A stretch of DNA of 64,000 bases, taken from contig NC_019864.2 of NCBI RefSeq assembly GCF_002234675.1, positions 14,835,582-14,899,581 of the forward strand. Direction: 5' to 3'. Position 1 is the first letter of the stretch, and every line of letters begins with the position of its first letter. A model generated the notes under the pieces. It was not told the origin of the DNA. It saw only the letters and a list, made by a program, of their open reading frames with translations, and ran no database searches. The position numbers were made by a program, and so were the translations under genes. Positions 48,601 through 59,502 of this stretch are shown in pieces. The DNA is from Oryzias latipes. Its lineage: Eukaryota > Chordata > Actinopteri > Beloniformes > Adrianichthyidae.

Positions 48601-49918
48601 TCATTTAAATCATACTTTTCTCTTTTTTTATTCTGCATTTTTAGGTGTTTAACAGCATCCAAGAGAAAGCAATTGAACAACAGATGGTTGCCACCAAAAC
48701 TGTCAGCATGGAGCCAACTGTCAGAAGCCTCAGTGAAGATCTGGTATGTGATCACAGTCTTCAAATATGTCTTTTTTTTATAATATTAAAAAAATGTCAA
48801 AAGATTTTGTGTCTCAGGAGCAAAATGAAGATGGAAAATGTGTGAACACATTTTTAGATGTTTACATAAACATCGTTTGAAAAATTCTTGTTTTTTTTTG
48901 CCACAAGGATAAAAAAATGTTGATTCTAACAGAAAAGTACATTTTGTCATGTTGAGAGGCAGAACACAATTTAATGTCCCACTCTGATATTTTTATCTAT
49001 AGTAAAAGTGTTTCCAGGGGTCTTTTAATTACCGTATGATTATGCAACAACATTTTTTTCTGCTCCTAAATCACAACAATTTGAAAGAAATACTCAGAAA
49101 TGCAGTTTTAACCTCGTCTTTTTACACGCACATATACACACACACACGTCCTCCATCATGGCAAAAATGCCACAAGAACATGTCAACACCAAAACCCCCT
49201 TGGGAGTAGGTCTTTATGGGGAATCTGAAAGTAAAGATTTGCCTGCTTGTTTAGATTACATTTTCTCCTTTTATTAATGGTTTGTTTTAAGTTGGTGAGC
49301 TAAAAAAGAACATTTTTACTTATTTTTTAATGCAATTCAGTTATTTTTGGTTTTGGAGAGATTTTTATTTTAGAAAAAAAGGTTGGATTTAGAGAGCAGC
49401 ATGCTAAGGCCTTAGTGTTTACTCTTTCTCCACCGACCAGAATGAAGCTGCAAAGGAGTTTGAGGAGAAGCAAAAGGAGGCTCTGGAGAAAGTGAAAGAC
49501 CTGGACCTGGAAGAGTGAGTATAAGCTTGTTAAAGTTTTGAGTTTGAACCAGATTTTTTTCCAATCTGGTATGACTGTATTTGATTTTGTGTCTGATTTC
49601 AGATACAGAATCCGAGGGAATGATGAGGAGTGGGACCAGGTGCTGAAGAAGGCAGGGGGTACAGCTATGGTCAGCATCAAAAGGTGCAGCATCATCTCAA
49701 CACACAGTTTTAGGGTTGTTCACGGTTTGTGTTGTTTTGTTGTTGAACTGGGCTAAAAATTGTTATTTTACAGTGACAAGAAGAGAAAATGGGAAGGAGG
49801 AAACTCAACTGGAAGCAATGGAGTCCCAGAGCAAGGAAAAACCCAAAAGAAGGAAATGAAACATGGAAAGTTCAAGAAGAGCAAAATCAAACAAGGAAAA
49901 TTTGGAAAGAGAGCATAA
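42652..49918 (+). CDS. nat10: N-acetyltransferase 10 (RNA cytidine acetyltransferase), 1037 aa, 28 coding exons
   Basis: Nucleolar enzyme that makes N4-acetylcytidine in 18S rRNA and tRNA, using ATP and acetyl-CoA. Coding exons: 42652-42765, 42845-42936, 43027-43198, 43347-43469, 43545-43606, 43698-43812, 44504-44611, 44761-44894, 44981-45074, 45142-45240, 45314-45450, 45592-45716, 45794-45944, 46019-46115, 46216-46332, 46400-46501, 46612-46686, 47268-47384, 47463-47596, 47675-47723, 47814-47910, 48001-48108, 48180-48352, 48424-48543, 48645-48743, 49441-49514, 49603-49683, 49774-49918. They total 3114 nt and every phase joins. Motifs: Walker A TAARGRGKSAAMG (about residue 285), Walker B LLVIDEAAAIPL (about 390), GNAT acetyl-CoA loop NPDYQGMGYGSRAL (about 635-645), and a Lys-rich nucleolar C-terminus. 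Human is 1025 aa. It starts MATVRKKVDNRIRVQIENGV, nearly identical to mammals. Confidence 0.98.
44290..44431. repeat. MITE-like AAGACCCACTC repeat, right part, in nat10 intron
   Basis: The right end reads TTCTTTGGAGTGGGTCTTTAA and the interior CTGCTTCTGATTCACAACAA, matching the other copies. The left end is not identified. Confidence 0.5.
46872..47154. repeat. MITE-like AAGACCCACTC repeat in nat10 intron
   Basis: The left end is AAAGACCACTCCTCCC and the right end TTCATTGGAGAGGGTCTT. The interior word GCCACAAGAACATGTTAAA is shared with the copy at 48973-49216. Confidence 0.6.
48973..49216. repeat. MITE-like AAGACCCACTC repeat in nat10 intron
   Basis: The left end AATGTCCCACTCTGATAT and GTAAAAGTGTTTCC match the copy at 9126. 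The right end is TTGGGAGTAGGTCTTTA. A short CA run lies at 49137-49147. Confidence 0.6.
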
Positions 49919-50018
49919 CAGTACAAGAAAAAAAAATTTTTTTTTCCTTTTAAATGTCAGAACTAGTTAGTGTGAGTTATGGATTTGGAATCTAACAGAA
50001 CACACCACAGTGTCACAC

Positions 50019-50038
50019 AATAAATGCTTGCCTTTATT
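50019..50038. terminator. Facing poly(A) signals of nat10 and adal
   Basis: Plus-strand AATAAA at 50019-50024 lies 101 bp after the nat10 stop. Minus-strand AATAAA (TTTATT at 50033-50038) lies 131 bp after the adal stop. They are 8 bp apart and point toward each other, so cleavage 10-30 nt past each signal would give overlapping 3' ends. Confidence 0.75.
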
Positions 50039-50168
50039 TCTACTCAACATTTCTTACATATTTTTTCATATCTATTTATAAAGGATTTGAAAAATGTACC
50101 AACATTCTCTTTTGTTTTCAAACACAACCTGAGGTATATGATGACTTTTAAGGCCCAGCTATCGGAGG

Positions 50169-53084
50169 TCACTTGAATACCTGGGGATGCAGATCCTGCC
50201 ACTTCTTTTTGAGCTGCTGTTTCACAGCTTCTTCTGCAAAGATGCAGTCTATGGCCTGCTGGGAGAGCTTCCACATCTCCTTCTGGCTCAGTCCAAAGGT
50301 GGAGGCCACCAGCTGATATTCCTGAGACAAGTCTGTACAGAAGACTCCTTTATCATCCGTCTGGAAAAGGAAATCAAAAGTGGATTTAGACAATTACTGT
50401 ATTAAACAAAACTGATACCTTTTCACTGTTAAAAAAGAAAAAGTCTGGAAACAAAAACTTACACAAATGACAGTTGGATGTCCTAATTGGTACCAATATT
50501 TGAAATGATGCAGGGAGAACATTGGCACAGTTTGCCCTTTAATATTTGAGGTCAGACAGAGCTCTAAGAAACAAAGAGGCTAAGCATCAGCGTTGTATTG
50601 TGCACACTAGTTTTCCCCGTTAATCTCAGTGTTCTTACCAAGCGGAATGCCGTTTTTTACCACTTTATCAACGAGGCTTTGAGAGCCCCCCATTTCAGGA
50701 TGGAGGAAAGTTCCGTGGCCGATCCTGTCAGGGGGCAGATTCAATAGCAATTCTGACTCCTCCAGCTGGGACTGAACCTGCAACCGTATTTGATGTAACG
50801 CAGAGATTGACTGTGTTCTTTGGTTTAAGTGACACTCTGCATTAGAATGCGCACGGTCATACTTCTGAGAGGTGCAGCGACAGCTTCAGTCCACCGTTTT
50901 TGGCTCTCTCCAATGCAGGAAGAAAGTATTTTCCATGGCCCACCTTAAAAATAAAACTATTAGTATCATCATATTATGCTTGAACTTCAAATCTGACTAA
51001 ATTACTTTTATGTGAAGTCAATGCTATGATGGCTGTTTGAAAGGTAAATGCAGGCGTACGTGGATGAAACAATCTCATGAAACCTGGTTTATTTTGGGCC
51101 CAGAAGAATTTATTCTTTTTTCCCCTTTAAAATAAAAATGATCTAACTTTTAAAATAGTTATTGTCCCCAAAGTTCTATTATTAATTATTGTAACTAGAA
51201 GGTTTTAATACAAACATAAAACATTTCATAAAACCATATTACCGTTGGATCTCCACTGAGGTCGATTCCTACAACCAAACCATCGGATGACAACATAAAT
51301 TCTTCAGCTAGCTTCACAGTCTCCATGGCAACCTCCATCCCATTCCTACGATCGATTGCCACTAGAAGCCTTGCAGATAAAAGGCACTTAGCGCTGTGGA
51401 GTTTCCTGTCACTCAGCTGTTCATGAAGTAAACGTACCTGACATCGATGTCTAGCCCCTCGCTTTTGCATTGCTGAATAGCTTTGATGATGGTATCAATA
51501 TAATTCGTTTTTGTTAAACCTGGGAAGAAAGGATGTCAACTTCATGAGAACATGGAATTACTTTCTTAAAACTGGTTTCATGTTGACTTTCTCACCTGTC
51601 CTCTGTTCTTCCCTTGGTGTACTCCTGAGTTCTAAATATTTGACACCATCCTCTGCAAACTCCCTGATTACATCTTTAGAAACCTGAACGATGAAGACAT
51701 GTCTGCTCATGACACCAAAGGGAAACAGATTGAAGGTAAAAGACGTTTAACGGAGTCCATCCTCACCATTAGGATATCCTCCTCTGTATCCACCAACTTA
51801 TGAATGACTTTAAAAACCTCAAAACATCTAGAAAATGAAAGCACAGATTACTGAATGCATGCTTACTAGTTACTCTGTTGTAGGTAAATAGGCTATTAAG
51901 AAATTGGAAATTGATTAATGAAGAAAATGTAAAAATTTTAAGTTTTATGAAAACAAAGTCAAGTTACTTTTGCTGCAGTAAATTGGTACAATAATCTAAA
52001 AGATGATAAATATGACATGAAACTTTACATTTAAAATAGTTTCATTTTGGAGCAAATTTGCTTTTAAATGTGATTTTTCTTGATAAGATTTTTTTTGTAA
52101 TTTAAAAAAAAGGTTTTTATTAAAATAATGTTTTAGAAAAAAATGTTCCACATTAAAAGCAATCCACATTTCTAGGAATCTCTTTTTTAATAGATTTTTT
52201 CCCCAAACTAAATAAAAAATTTGTTCTTTGTATTTTAACGGCAACATCAAATTCTGACTTTATTCTCACAAATTTCACAAACATTAACTCTGAGATTCTC
52301 TTTTTACTTGAAAAAAAACTTTAAATGAACTATTGTTTGTTTGTAAAATAAACAATCAAATGACAGAAAATTTCATTTCTATCTAGAAACATAAGACATC
52401 GCAAAAATAATACATCAATTTCTTTCAAATGTTTATACCCCCCCCCCCCCCATTTAATTATTGTTGGTTTTACACAACTCATTAACATTACTAGCACTGT
52501 TTCATTCATGTATTTGTCTGTTTGTTTTTACATGCATCATTTATGTATATGTTTTCGAAAAGGTACAAATAAAAAGATTTTTTTAAAGCACTACTAAAAA
52601 TAATAATAATAAAATAATAATATGGTCCAACTTTTTCCTTTTAAAAGTAGGTTTTATGATACACATGTTTTGTTTATAACTTATAGGATTTATTTTACAT
52701 AGTGAGATGTGATTTTTTATTTATTTATATATATCAATGAGTGGTGAGAGAAGCGCAGACACACTCATCTAGCGTCCTGCGCTGGCCTTTCCCGATCGCC
52801 GTCATGCTGTGCTCGATGTTGAGGTGAGGTTTGCGGTTCATCAGCTTCTCCATGGTCTGGAAGCTGACAGAGCCGTTGAGGTGCGCGTGAAGCTCCTGTT
52901 GACAGAAAAGAAAAGGCTGACGTTAGCAAGTTTCCACCTTACGCGAAAGGTAACAGGTTACAGTTGAATATTAATTCAAAAATTACTTAACATTCGCCAC
53001 ACTCTTTTAAGCATTTATCCCCCCTGTGTGCCCACTACATACCACCTTGGGTAGCTCCCGATAAAAGACACATTCGTCGTCCAT
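50169..53084 (-). CDS. adal: Adenosine deaminase-like (N6-methyl-AMP deaminase, MAPDA), 347 aa, 10 exons
   Basis: Zinc hydrolase of the adenosine deaminase superfamily. The vertebrate protein deaminates N6-methyl-AMP and related modified nucleotides to IMP. Exons on the minus strand: 53084-53043, 52895-52765, 51827-51767, 51683-51596, 51519-51438, 51369-51243, 50943-50863, 50777-50639, 50563-50463, 50360-50169. They total 1044 nt with all phases consistent. Zinc and catalytic motifs are intact: LPKVELHAHLNGS (HxH, residues 17 and 19), DLSGDPT, LSLHLSE, DRIGHGTF and TDDKGVF. It starts MDDECVFYRELPKV. Human ADAL is 355 aa. KYLELRSTPREEQRTG and length place it with ADAL rather than ADA or ADA2. 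It converges on nat10. Confidence 0.96.
51828..52764. other. Long AT-rich adal intron 2
   Basis: The 0.94-kb intron contains a C-homopolymer at about 52439-52450 and no recognisable transposon or exon. Confidence 0.6.
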
Positions 53085-53541
53085 CTCAGGTTGGTTTTAA
53101 CGCAGCCTTGGATGGATTCCCTTCTATCTGTCGATGTGTTCAGTCCTTATTTTCCTGTAACACCAGCTGGTGCAACAACGAAAGGAGTCCCACGCTCCTC
53201 CACCGGAAAGGTTCCGCAAATGGGAATGTGCAGCCAAGGAAAAAGTTCAACACTGGCCGCACGTATTTCAAAAATTACGTGCGAAAACACACTTATTTTA
53301 AATAAATGTATTATTTCTCCCCATAGTAACGCTTTATTACTACTACTAATACTACTTTTAATTATTATTATTAGTCTCTATTTAGCCTCCAAAAATATTT
53401 CTGAAGCTTTTTATTTTTTTTTTTACCTTTCCGCAGATTTGCACGTTTGTATCCATATAAAATTGAAGTGCAATATTTTATGAATTATTTTCAGTCTGCT
53501 TTATCCATTGACCGTCGACCCTTTTTCTAGATTGGTAGTCA

Positions 53542-53615
53542 CCAATGAGTTATATCGCTAGAGGAGACATCACGTGATTCCTCATGGGAGGAGAGCACCG
53601 CCATCTTGGTGAGGT
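53542..53615. repeat. Left terminal inverted repeat of a THAP-type transposon
   Basis: The 28-bp block CCAATGAGTTATATCGCTAG plus AGGAGACA (53542-53569) is the exact reverse complement of 58943-58970. The block GCCATCTTGGTGAGGT (53600-53615) is repeated inverted at 58886-58901. Divergent DNA lies between the two blocks. GCCATCTTGG is also a YY1-type site. Possible short duplications AGTC lie outside each end (left near 53537-53540, right 58972-58975), but the exact termini are uncertain. Confidence 0.75.
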
Positions 53616-53649
53616 CAAGTCACTGCTGCAGTGCATGCATGTGAACACA

Positions 53650-54380
53650 ATGCCAGTTCATTGTGCCGGCATCAACTGCCGAAATAAAAGAAATTAGTCC
53701 ACGAAGGAGGAAGGCATAACATTTCACAGGTAAGTATATTTTTGTTCTTTTAACCCTTGTGCTATCTTAGATGACCCCACCCTTCCATTGACGTGTTCTC
53801 CCTACCATGACAAAGGTGGATAAAGGTGGAAAGATTTCTTGTAATCCATGGACACCAGTGAGGTTCACAAATAATTGAAAAAAAAAGGTTCAGAGTACTG
53901 TCTAGTGGGTCTAGATGACCCAACTCCCAATGTTAAAGTGCCTAGGATAGCACAAGTGTTAATGCTGCAGGGGCATCAGTAATAGTACACATGTTGACAT
54001 GCATGATGCTGCAGGGCTATTATCAACATGCTGCATGATGTACGTATAATTTGCTGTCGACATAAATGTAAACTTTATTTTGTTAAACCTATTTACAGTA
54101 TACTAGGACTAGGCTATTATAATAATATAGATTTATAAATTTCTGACTCAGTGACTGAACTTTTCTTGCAGGTTTCCAATGGATTCAGACTTAAGGAAAA
54201 AGTGGGCCTTAGCTATCAGAAGAGCTAACCCAGATGGATCACTGTGGTTACCAACTAGCAATACAGTCGGGTTGTTCAAAACATTTTGTGGAAAAAGATA
54301 TGTCTATGACAGGCCAGACTGTTTGCTTGAAACCCAGCACCATACAATCGTGTTACACAAATTGATCACTCACATGAATT
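53650..54380 (+). pseudogene. Broken THAP-domain gene, probably a transposase N-terminus
   Basis: Two exons encode a THAP zinc finger. Exon 1 (53650-53729) reads MPVHCAGINCRNKRN, then an in-frame TAG (53695-53697), then STKEEGITFHR, with donor AG|GTAAGT. Exon 2 starts at 54172 after [28 protein letters not shown]. Near 54262-54272 the THAP pattern moves to another frame, where CSKHFVEKD and [13 protein letters not shown] follow. Known THAP signatures are the C-x4-C pair, FPxDxxLRKKW, and the later C-x2-H of CSKH. One nonsense codon and one frameshift make it non-functional. Only the THAP domain is recognisable. A piggyBac MITE sits in its intron. It begins 35 bp inside the left inverted repeat, so a THAP-bearing DNA transposon (P-, Kolobok- or ISL2EU-like) is likelier than a cellular gene. 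Confidence 0.8.
53754..53958 (+). mobile_element. piggyBac-type MITE, copy 3, in the THAP intron
   Basis: The 205-bp element is flanked by TTAA (53750-53753, 53959-53962) with termini CCCTTGTGCTATCTTAG and CCTAGGATAGCACAAGTG. It inserted 24 bp after the THAP exon 1 donor. Confidence 0.88.
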
Positions 54381-54382
54381 AG

Positions 54383-54819
54383 TAGGGTAAATCTATTGTT
54401 TTTCTTTTTTTATTCTTCTTTTTTTTAAGGGTAAATCTGTTATTGACTTTTAGACTTATTGACTTATTATTGATGTATTATTATTATTATTGACTTATTA
54501 TTGATTTATTCTTATCATGTATTATTATTGAATTGCTATTGAATTTTTATTATTTTTATTTATAATTGATGTATTATTATTGACTTATTATGTATATATA
54601 TTGTTATTATTTATTATTATTGACTTCCTATTGACTTATTGTTAGGCTGTTCTAAATAATTTAAATTACAAGTCAAAGAGGTGTAAAACTTCTACATATT
54701 TAAACAAATTTTTTTTTAATTCTCTGTAATAATTCTTTTTTGTAAGAAGTCCTGCAACTATGCATTTTCCATTAAAGTTTCAGCATTAAGGCTGACTTTT
54801 TCTCTTATTTAACAACAAT
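54383..54819. repeat. TTATTG-rich low-complexity DNA
   Basis: Repeated TTATTATTGACTTATTA-like units fill 54430-54640. No gene is seen. Confidence 0.7.
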
Positions 54820-54989
<170 letters not shown>

Positions 54990-55047
54990 AAAAAAACTTG
55001 CCCCTTTCACCCTTTCGTGGGTGGTTTCTCACTCAAGCTCGGGTCCT

Positions 55048-58000
55048 CTACCAGAGGCCTGGGAACTTGAGGGTTCTGCGCAGTATCTTAGCTGTTCCTA
55101 GCACTGCGCTTTTCTGGATTGAGATGTCTGAGATCTTTCCAGGTATCTGTTGTAGCCACTCCTCCAGCTTGGGGGTTACTGCCCCGAGTGCTCCAATTAC
55201 CACAGGCACCACTGTCACCTTCATTTTCCAGGCTTTCTCCAGTTCTTCTCTGAGTCCCTGGTATTTCTCCAGTTTCTCATGTTCCTTCTTCCTGATGTTC
55301 CCATCGCTTGGCACTGCCACATCCACCACAACGGCTTTCCTCTGTTCTTTATCCACCACTACAATGTCTGGTTGGTTCGCCATTACCATCCTATCAGTCT
55401 GGATCTGGAAGTCCCACAGGATTTTTGCCCTTTCATTCTCTACCACCTTCGGGGGTGTTTCCCATTTTGACCTTGGGGTTTCCAGTCCATATTCTGCACA
55501 CATGTTCCTGTATATTATTCCAGCCACTTGATTGTGGCGCTCCATGTATGCTTTACCTGCCAGCATCTTACACCCTGCAGTTATGTGCTGGATTGTTTCA
55601 GGTGCCTCTTTGCACAGCCTACACCTTGGGTCTTGTCTGGTGTGGTAGATCTGAGCCTCTATTGCTCTGGTGCTCAGGGCTTGTTCCTGAGCTGCCAGGA
55701 TGAGTGCCTCAGTGCTGTCCTGTAGGCCAGCCCTCTCTAGCCATTGGTAGGACTTCTTGATATCAGCCACTTCAGTTATGGTCCGGTGGTACATCCCATG
55801 CAGGGGTTTGTCCTCCCATGAGGATCTGTCCTCCAGCACTGTATCCTCTGCTCTCCATTGCCTGAGACATTCACTGAGCACACTGTCAGTTGGGGCCTTG
55901 AGCTTGATGTACTCATGCATCTTGGATGTTTCATCCTGGATAGTGGCTTCTACGCTCACTAGTCCTCGGCCTCCTTCCTTACGGCTAGCATACAGTCTCA
56001 GGGTGCTGGATTTGGGGTGGAACCCTCCATGCATGGTGAGGAGCTTTCGTGTCTTAACATCCGTGGTCTGTACCTCTTCCTTTGGCCATCTTATTATTCC
56101 TGCAGGGTATCTGATAACTGGCAGTGCGTAGCTGTTTATTGCCCGGGTCTTATTTTTGCCATTGAGCTGGCTTCTCAGGACTTGCCTTACCCGTTGGAGG
56201 TATTTAGCTGTTGCAGCTTTCCTTGTTGCCTGCTCCAGGTTGCCATTTGCCTGTGGAATTCCGAGGTACTTGTAACTGTCCTCGATGTCTGCTATTGTTC
56301 CTTCTGGGAGTGAGACCCCTCCTGTGTGGACTACCTTGCCTCTCTTTGTCACCATCCGGCTGCATTTCTCGAGCCCGAATGACATCCCAATGTCAGTACT
56401 GTAGATCCTGGTGGTGTGGATCAGGGAGTCAATGTCACGCTCGCTCTTAGCATATAGCTTGATGTCATCCATGTAGAGGAGGTGACTGATGTTGGCCCCA
56501 TTTCTGAATCGGTATCCATAGCCAGTCTTGTTGATTATTTGGCTGAGGGGGTTCAGACCTATGCAGAACAGCAGTGGGGACAGAGCATCACCTTGGTATA
56601 TCCCACATTTGATGGACACTTGGACACTCCCATTGGCTTCAAGGGTGGTTTTCCACAGCTTCATTGAGTTTCCTATGAAGGCTCTTAGAGTCCTGTTTAT
56701 GTTGTACAGCTCCAAGCATTCAGTGATCCACGTGTGTGGCATTGAGTCATAGGCTTTCTTGTAATCAATCCAGGCTGTGCACAGGTTGGTGTGTCGTGAC
56801 TTGCAGTCTTGAGCGACTGTTCTGTCAACCAGGAGTTGGTGTTTCGCTCCCCTGGAGTCTCTACCAATGCCTTTCTGTGTGTTACTCATGAATTGATCCA
56901 TGTGCCTATTTATCTTGGTTGCAATGATGCCTGACATGAGCTTCCATGTTGTGGAGAGACAGGTTATTGGCCGGTAGTTGGATGGGACTGCACCCTTTGA
57001 GGGATCCTTCTGGATCAGGATCGTTCGGCCTTCTGTTAGCCATTCGGGATGAGTCCCATCTCTTAGCAGCTGGTTCATTTGTGCTGCCAGGCGCTCGTGG
57101 AGTGCTGTGAGCTTCTTTAGCCAGTAGGCATGTATCATGTCAGGGCCCGGTGCTGTCCAGTTCTTCATACCTGAGACTCTTTCTTGGATGTCTGCCACTG
57201 TGATGGTTACTGGATTCTGTTCAGGGAGGTTGCTATGTTCTTCTCTCAGAGAGACCAGCCACTGGGCATTGCTGTTATGTGCTGTCTCTTTCTCCCATAT
57301 ACTTTTCCAGTACTGTTCAGTTTCTAGCCTTGGTGGGTCTGCTCGGCTGTTTTGACCCTGCCACTGAGCGTACACTTTCGCAGGTTGAGTTGCGAACAGC
57401 CTGTTTATCCGTCTGGCTTCATTGTCTCTTGTGTACCTCTTTAGGCGGCTGCTCAAGGCTAGGAGCCTTTGTTTGGCAGTTTCCAGTGCTTCAGGTATGG
57501 GCATCTGGCTGTATCTCTTAGGTACTTGCTTTCTCATTGTATCTCTTTGAGCCTCTGTCAGCTTACTCACATCCTTCCGAGTTGCCTTGATTTTGGCCTC
57601 TAACCGTTGCTTCCATGGTGGGTATTGTTTTCTCCCATGGTTACTCTTATAGCCAAGCATCTCAAGGATCACTGCTGCTGAAGTGTAAACCAGTTCATTG
57701 GTTTCTGTGATGGTTGTGGTAGGAATTGCCCTCAATGCTTCATTCACAGTTTCCAGTAGACTTTCAGGCGGTACATCACTTAACCGTTGTAGCTGGTGTC
57801 GAGGTTGCCAAGTGTTCATTCTAGACATGATCTTGTCTTTCAGGTCAGTTGCTGCCTCGCTCAGCGTAACTGTGGTTGTTGGGGCTGTGTACCCAATCTC
57901 AGGGTGGGAGTGTAGTATAGCCTGCTCTCTGACCTGTTGTTCTGGCTCTCTCGGGGTATTGCCATTGTATTGTATTGCTTCAATCTCAAGTTGTGATAGG

Positions 58001-58293
58001 AGTTGCCGCTTGTGGATGTTCGAGCATTGGGCTACCAGTTGTTTGGCAGTTAGCCTTGATTGTGAGTTTCGAAGCATCCATTCATTCCACATTCTCTGCA
58101 TGTAACCACGCTGGTTGGGATTACTTGAGTAGTAGCATTCTAACAGAACCTTGTTCTCGCACCTAGTCCATTTCCGTCTTGTTCCAGTAGCCCACTTTCC
58201 ATCAGAGTGCTCTGGTCCCCCAGCACCTGACGCAGACCTTGTTTGGCCGGGCGACGTCTGAGCCGGCATGACATGTGGTTCATTGTCTCTCAT
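55048..58293 (-). CDS. LINE ORF: reverse transcriptase with restriction-like endonuclease, 1081 aa
   Basis: Single polyprotein for target-primed retrotransposition. I chose the ATG at 58293 ([12 protein letters not shown]). The frame is open for 13 more codons upstream but has no ATG there. Regions: an N-terminal Myb-like DNA-binding part ([19 protein letters not shown]); a reverse transcriptase core with [38 protein letters not shown] and catalytic YMDD at residues 607-610; a zinc knuckle [18 protein letters not shown] (about 891-908, C-x2-C-x8-H-x4-C); and a C-terminal restriction-like endonuclease with PD at 975-976, a later Asp at 991 (VVVDVAVP) and KxxKYxxL. No stop or frameshift was seen across 3.2 kb, so the copy is young and may be active. 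It shows Dong/R4/Rex6-like architecture. The exact family is not determined. Confidence 0.88.
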   Translation of the reverse strand: MRDNEPHVMPAQTSPGQTRSASGAGGPEHSDGKWATGTRRKWTRCENKVLLECYYSSNPNQRGYMQRMWNEWMLRNSQSRLTAKQLVAQCSNIHKRQLLSQLEIEAIQYNGNTPREPEQQVREQAILHSHPEIGYTAPTTTVTLSEAATDLKDKIMSRMNTWQPRHQLQRLSDVPPESLLETVNEALRAIPTTTITETNELVYTSAAVILEMLGYKSNHGRKQYPPWKQRLEAKIKATRKDVSKLTEAQRDTMRKQVPKRYSQMPIPEALETAKQRLLALSSRLKRYTRDNEARRINRLFATQPAKVYAQWQGQNSRADPPRLETEQYWKSIWEKETAHNSNAQWLVSLREEHSNLPEQNPVTITVADIQERVSGMKNWTAPGPDMIHAYWLKKLTALHERLAAQMNQLLRDGTHPEWLTEGRTILIQKDPSKGAVPSNYRPITCLSTTWKLMSGIIATKINRHMDQFMSNTQKGIGRDSRGAKHQLLVDRTVAQDCKSRHTNLCTAWIDYKKAYDSMPHTWITECLELYNINRTLRAFIGNSMKLWKTTLEANGSVQVSIKCGIYQGDALSPLLFCIGLNPLSQIINKTGYGYRFRNGANISHLLYMDDIKLYAKSERDIDSLIHTTRIYSTDIGMSFGLEKCSRMVTKRGKVVHTGGVSLPEGTIADIEDSYKYLGIPQANGNLEQATRKAATAKYLQRVRQVLRSQLNGKNKTRAINSYALPVIRYPAGIIRWPKEEVQTTDVKTRKLLTMHGGFHPKSSTLRLYASRKEGGRGLVSVEATIQDETSKMHEYIKLKAPTDSVLSECLRQWRAEDTVLEDRSSWEDKPLHGMYHRTITEVADIKKSYQWLERAGLQDSTEALILAAQEQALSTRAIEAQIYHTRQDPRCRLCKEAPETIQHITAGCKMLAGKAYMERHNQVAGIIYRNMCAEYGLETPRSKWETPPKVVENERAKILWDFQIQTDRMVMANQPDIVVVDKEQRKAVVVDVAVPSDGNIRKKEHEKLEKYQGLREELEKAWKMKVTVVPVVIGALGAVTPKLEEWLQQIPGKISDISIQKSAVLGTAKILRRTLKFPGLW

Positions 58294-58448
58294 GTTTGTG
58301 AGGTAGGCCGTAGCGTAAAGGGTCTTGCCCAAGGACCCTCACTGGGTGATGTTAATTGCTCGCTATTGTTATGGTAATTGCCACATTTCCATTGTTATGG
58401 TAATTGCCCCCATTTACCATTGCCATTATATTGTTCATTCCGCCCCTG

Positions 58449-58502
58449 GGAATCGAACCGAGGTTTTCCTGCATGACAGTCCTGCACCTTACCAACTGAG
58501 CT
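58449..58502 (-). promoter_or_regulatory. tRNA-like head with Pol III A and B boxes at the LINE 5' end
   Basis: On the minus strand TAGCTCAGTTGG (A box consensus, 58492-58503) is followed 32 bases later by GGTTCGATTCC (B box, 58449-58459). The spacing and the segment GGACTGTCATGCAGG between them resemble a tRNA body, but the acceptor 5' half is replaced by TA repeats and the stems are imperfect. It is a tRNA-derived promoter-like sequence, not a functional tRNA gene. Whether it drives the LINE is inference. Confidence 0.75.
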
Positions 58503-58800
<298 letters not shown>

Positions 58801-58885
58801 ATAAACATAAATATATATTAATAATATAAAAGCTACTTAGATGCCACCAAAGGCTATAGAAGGCATTGTCATGTGGGTCCCGTCT

Positions 58886-58970
58886 ACCTCACCAAGATGG
58901 CGTCGATCTCCACCACCGTCGGCCTGGCTTCCAAAGCGGGCGTGTCTCCTCTAGCGATATAACTCATTGG
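58886..58970. repeat. Right terminal inverted repeat of the THAP-type transposon
   Basis: TGTCTCCTCTAGCGATATAA plus CTCATTGG (58943-58970) and ACCTCACCAAGATGGC (58886-58901) are inverted copies of the two blocks at 53542-53615. The pair brackets 5.4 kb. Confidence 0.75.
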
Positions 58971-59502
58971 GAGTCACAACTAATTTCGTTTTTGCATTAC
59001 ACACATGCTTTAGCTGTGATTGGGAATATTTTAAAATAGTTGTGAAACTGAGTGATTCAGAATTTAAAGACGGCATTTCTGATCAGAAAAATATGAAGTT
59101 AAACAGATACATTGTCTGACCTGTAGTGAGGAAGCTATAAACTCGCCATAAACACTGTTCAATTATTTTGAAAAACCCTCCGCTGTTTTATTTTGAACTT
59201 TATATTGAAATTGATACCCAAATTCTTTTCCCTGCACGATCTGGGCTGTGTCGGGTTGATTGATGGCTAAAGTAAAAAGTGACTCCTTGACTAAAATAGG
59301 GCGTTTTTTTCTGAAATATGAACTATATTTAAACTCGTTAAATCAGCGACCAATTAGAACAGAACTGTCAGATTCAAGCTGCTTCACTGAAACGTCTCTT
59401 CCGTTCTCAGTGGCACAGGAGTTTCTCTCGCAGTCCCCGGCTGTCGCTAACTCTCTGCGTCCGAGCGGAACCGCAGACAGAAGCAGCAGCTCAGAACCAC
59501 CG
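58971..59502. other. adal-csk intergenic DNA
   Basis: No gene. A moderately GC-rich stretch lies at 59390-59500. A 112-codon frame at 59260-59598 runs into a repeat and is rejected as coding. Confidence 0.45.
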
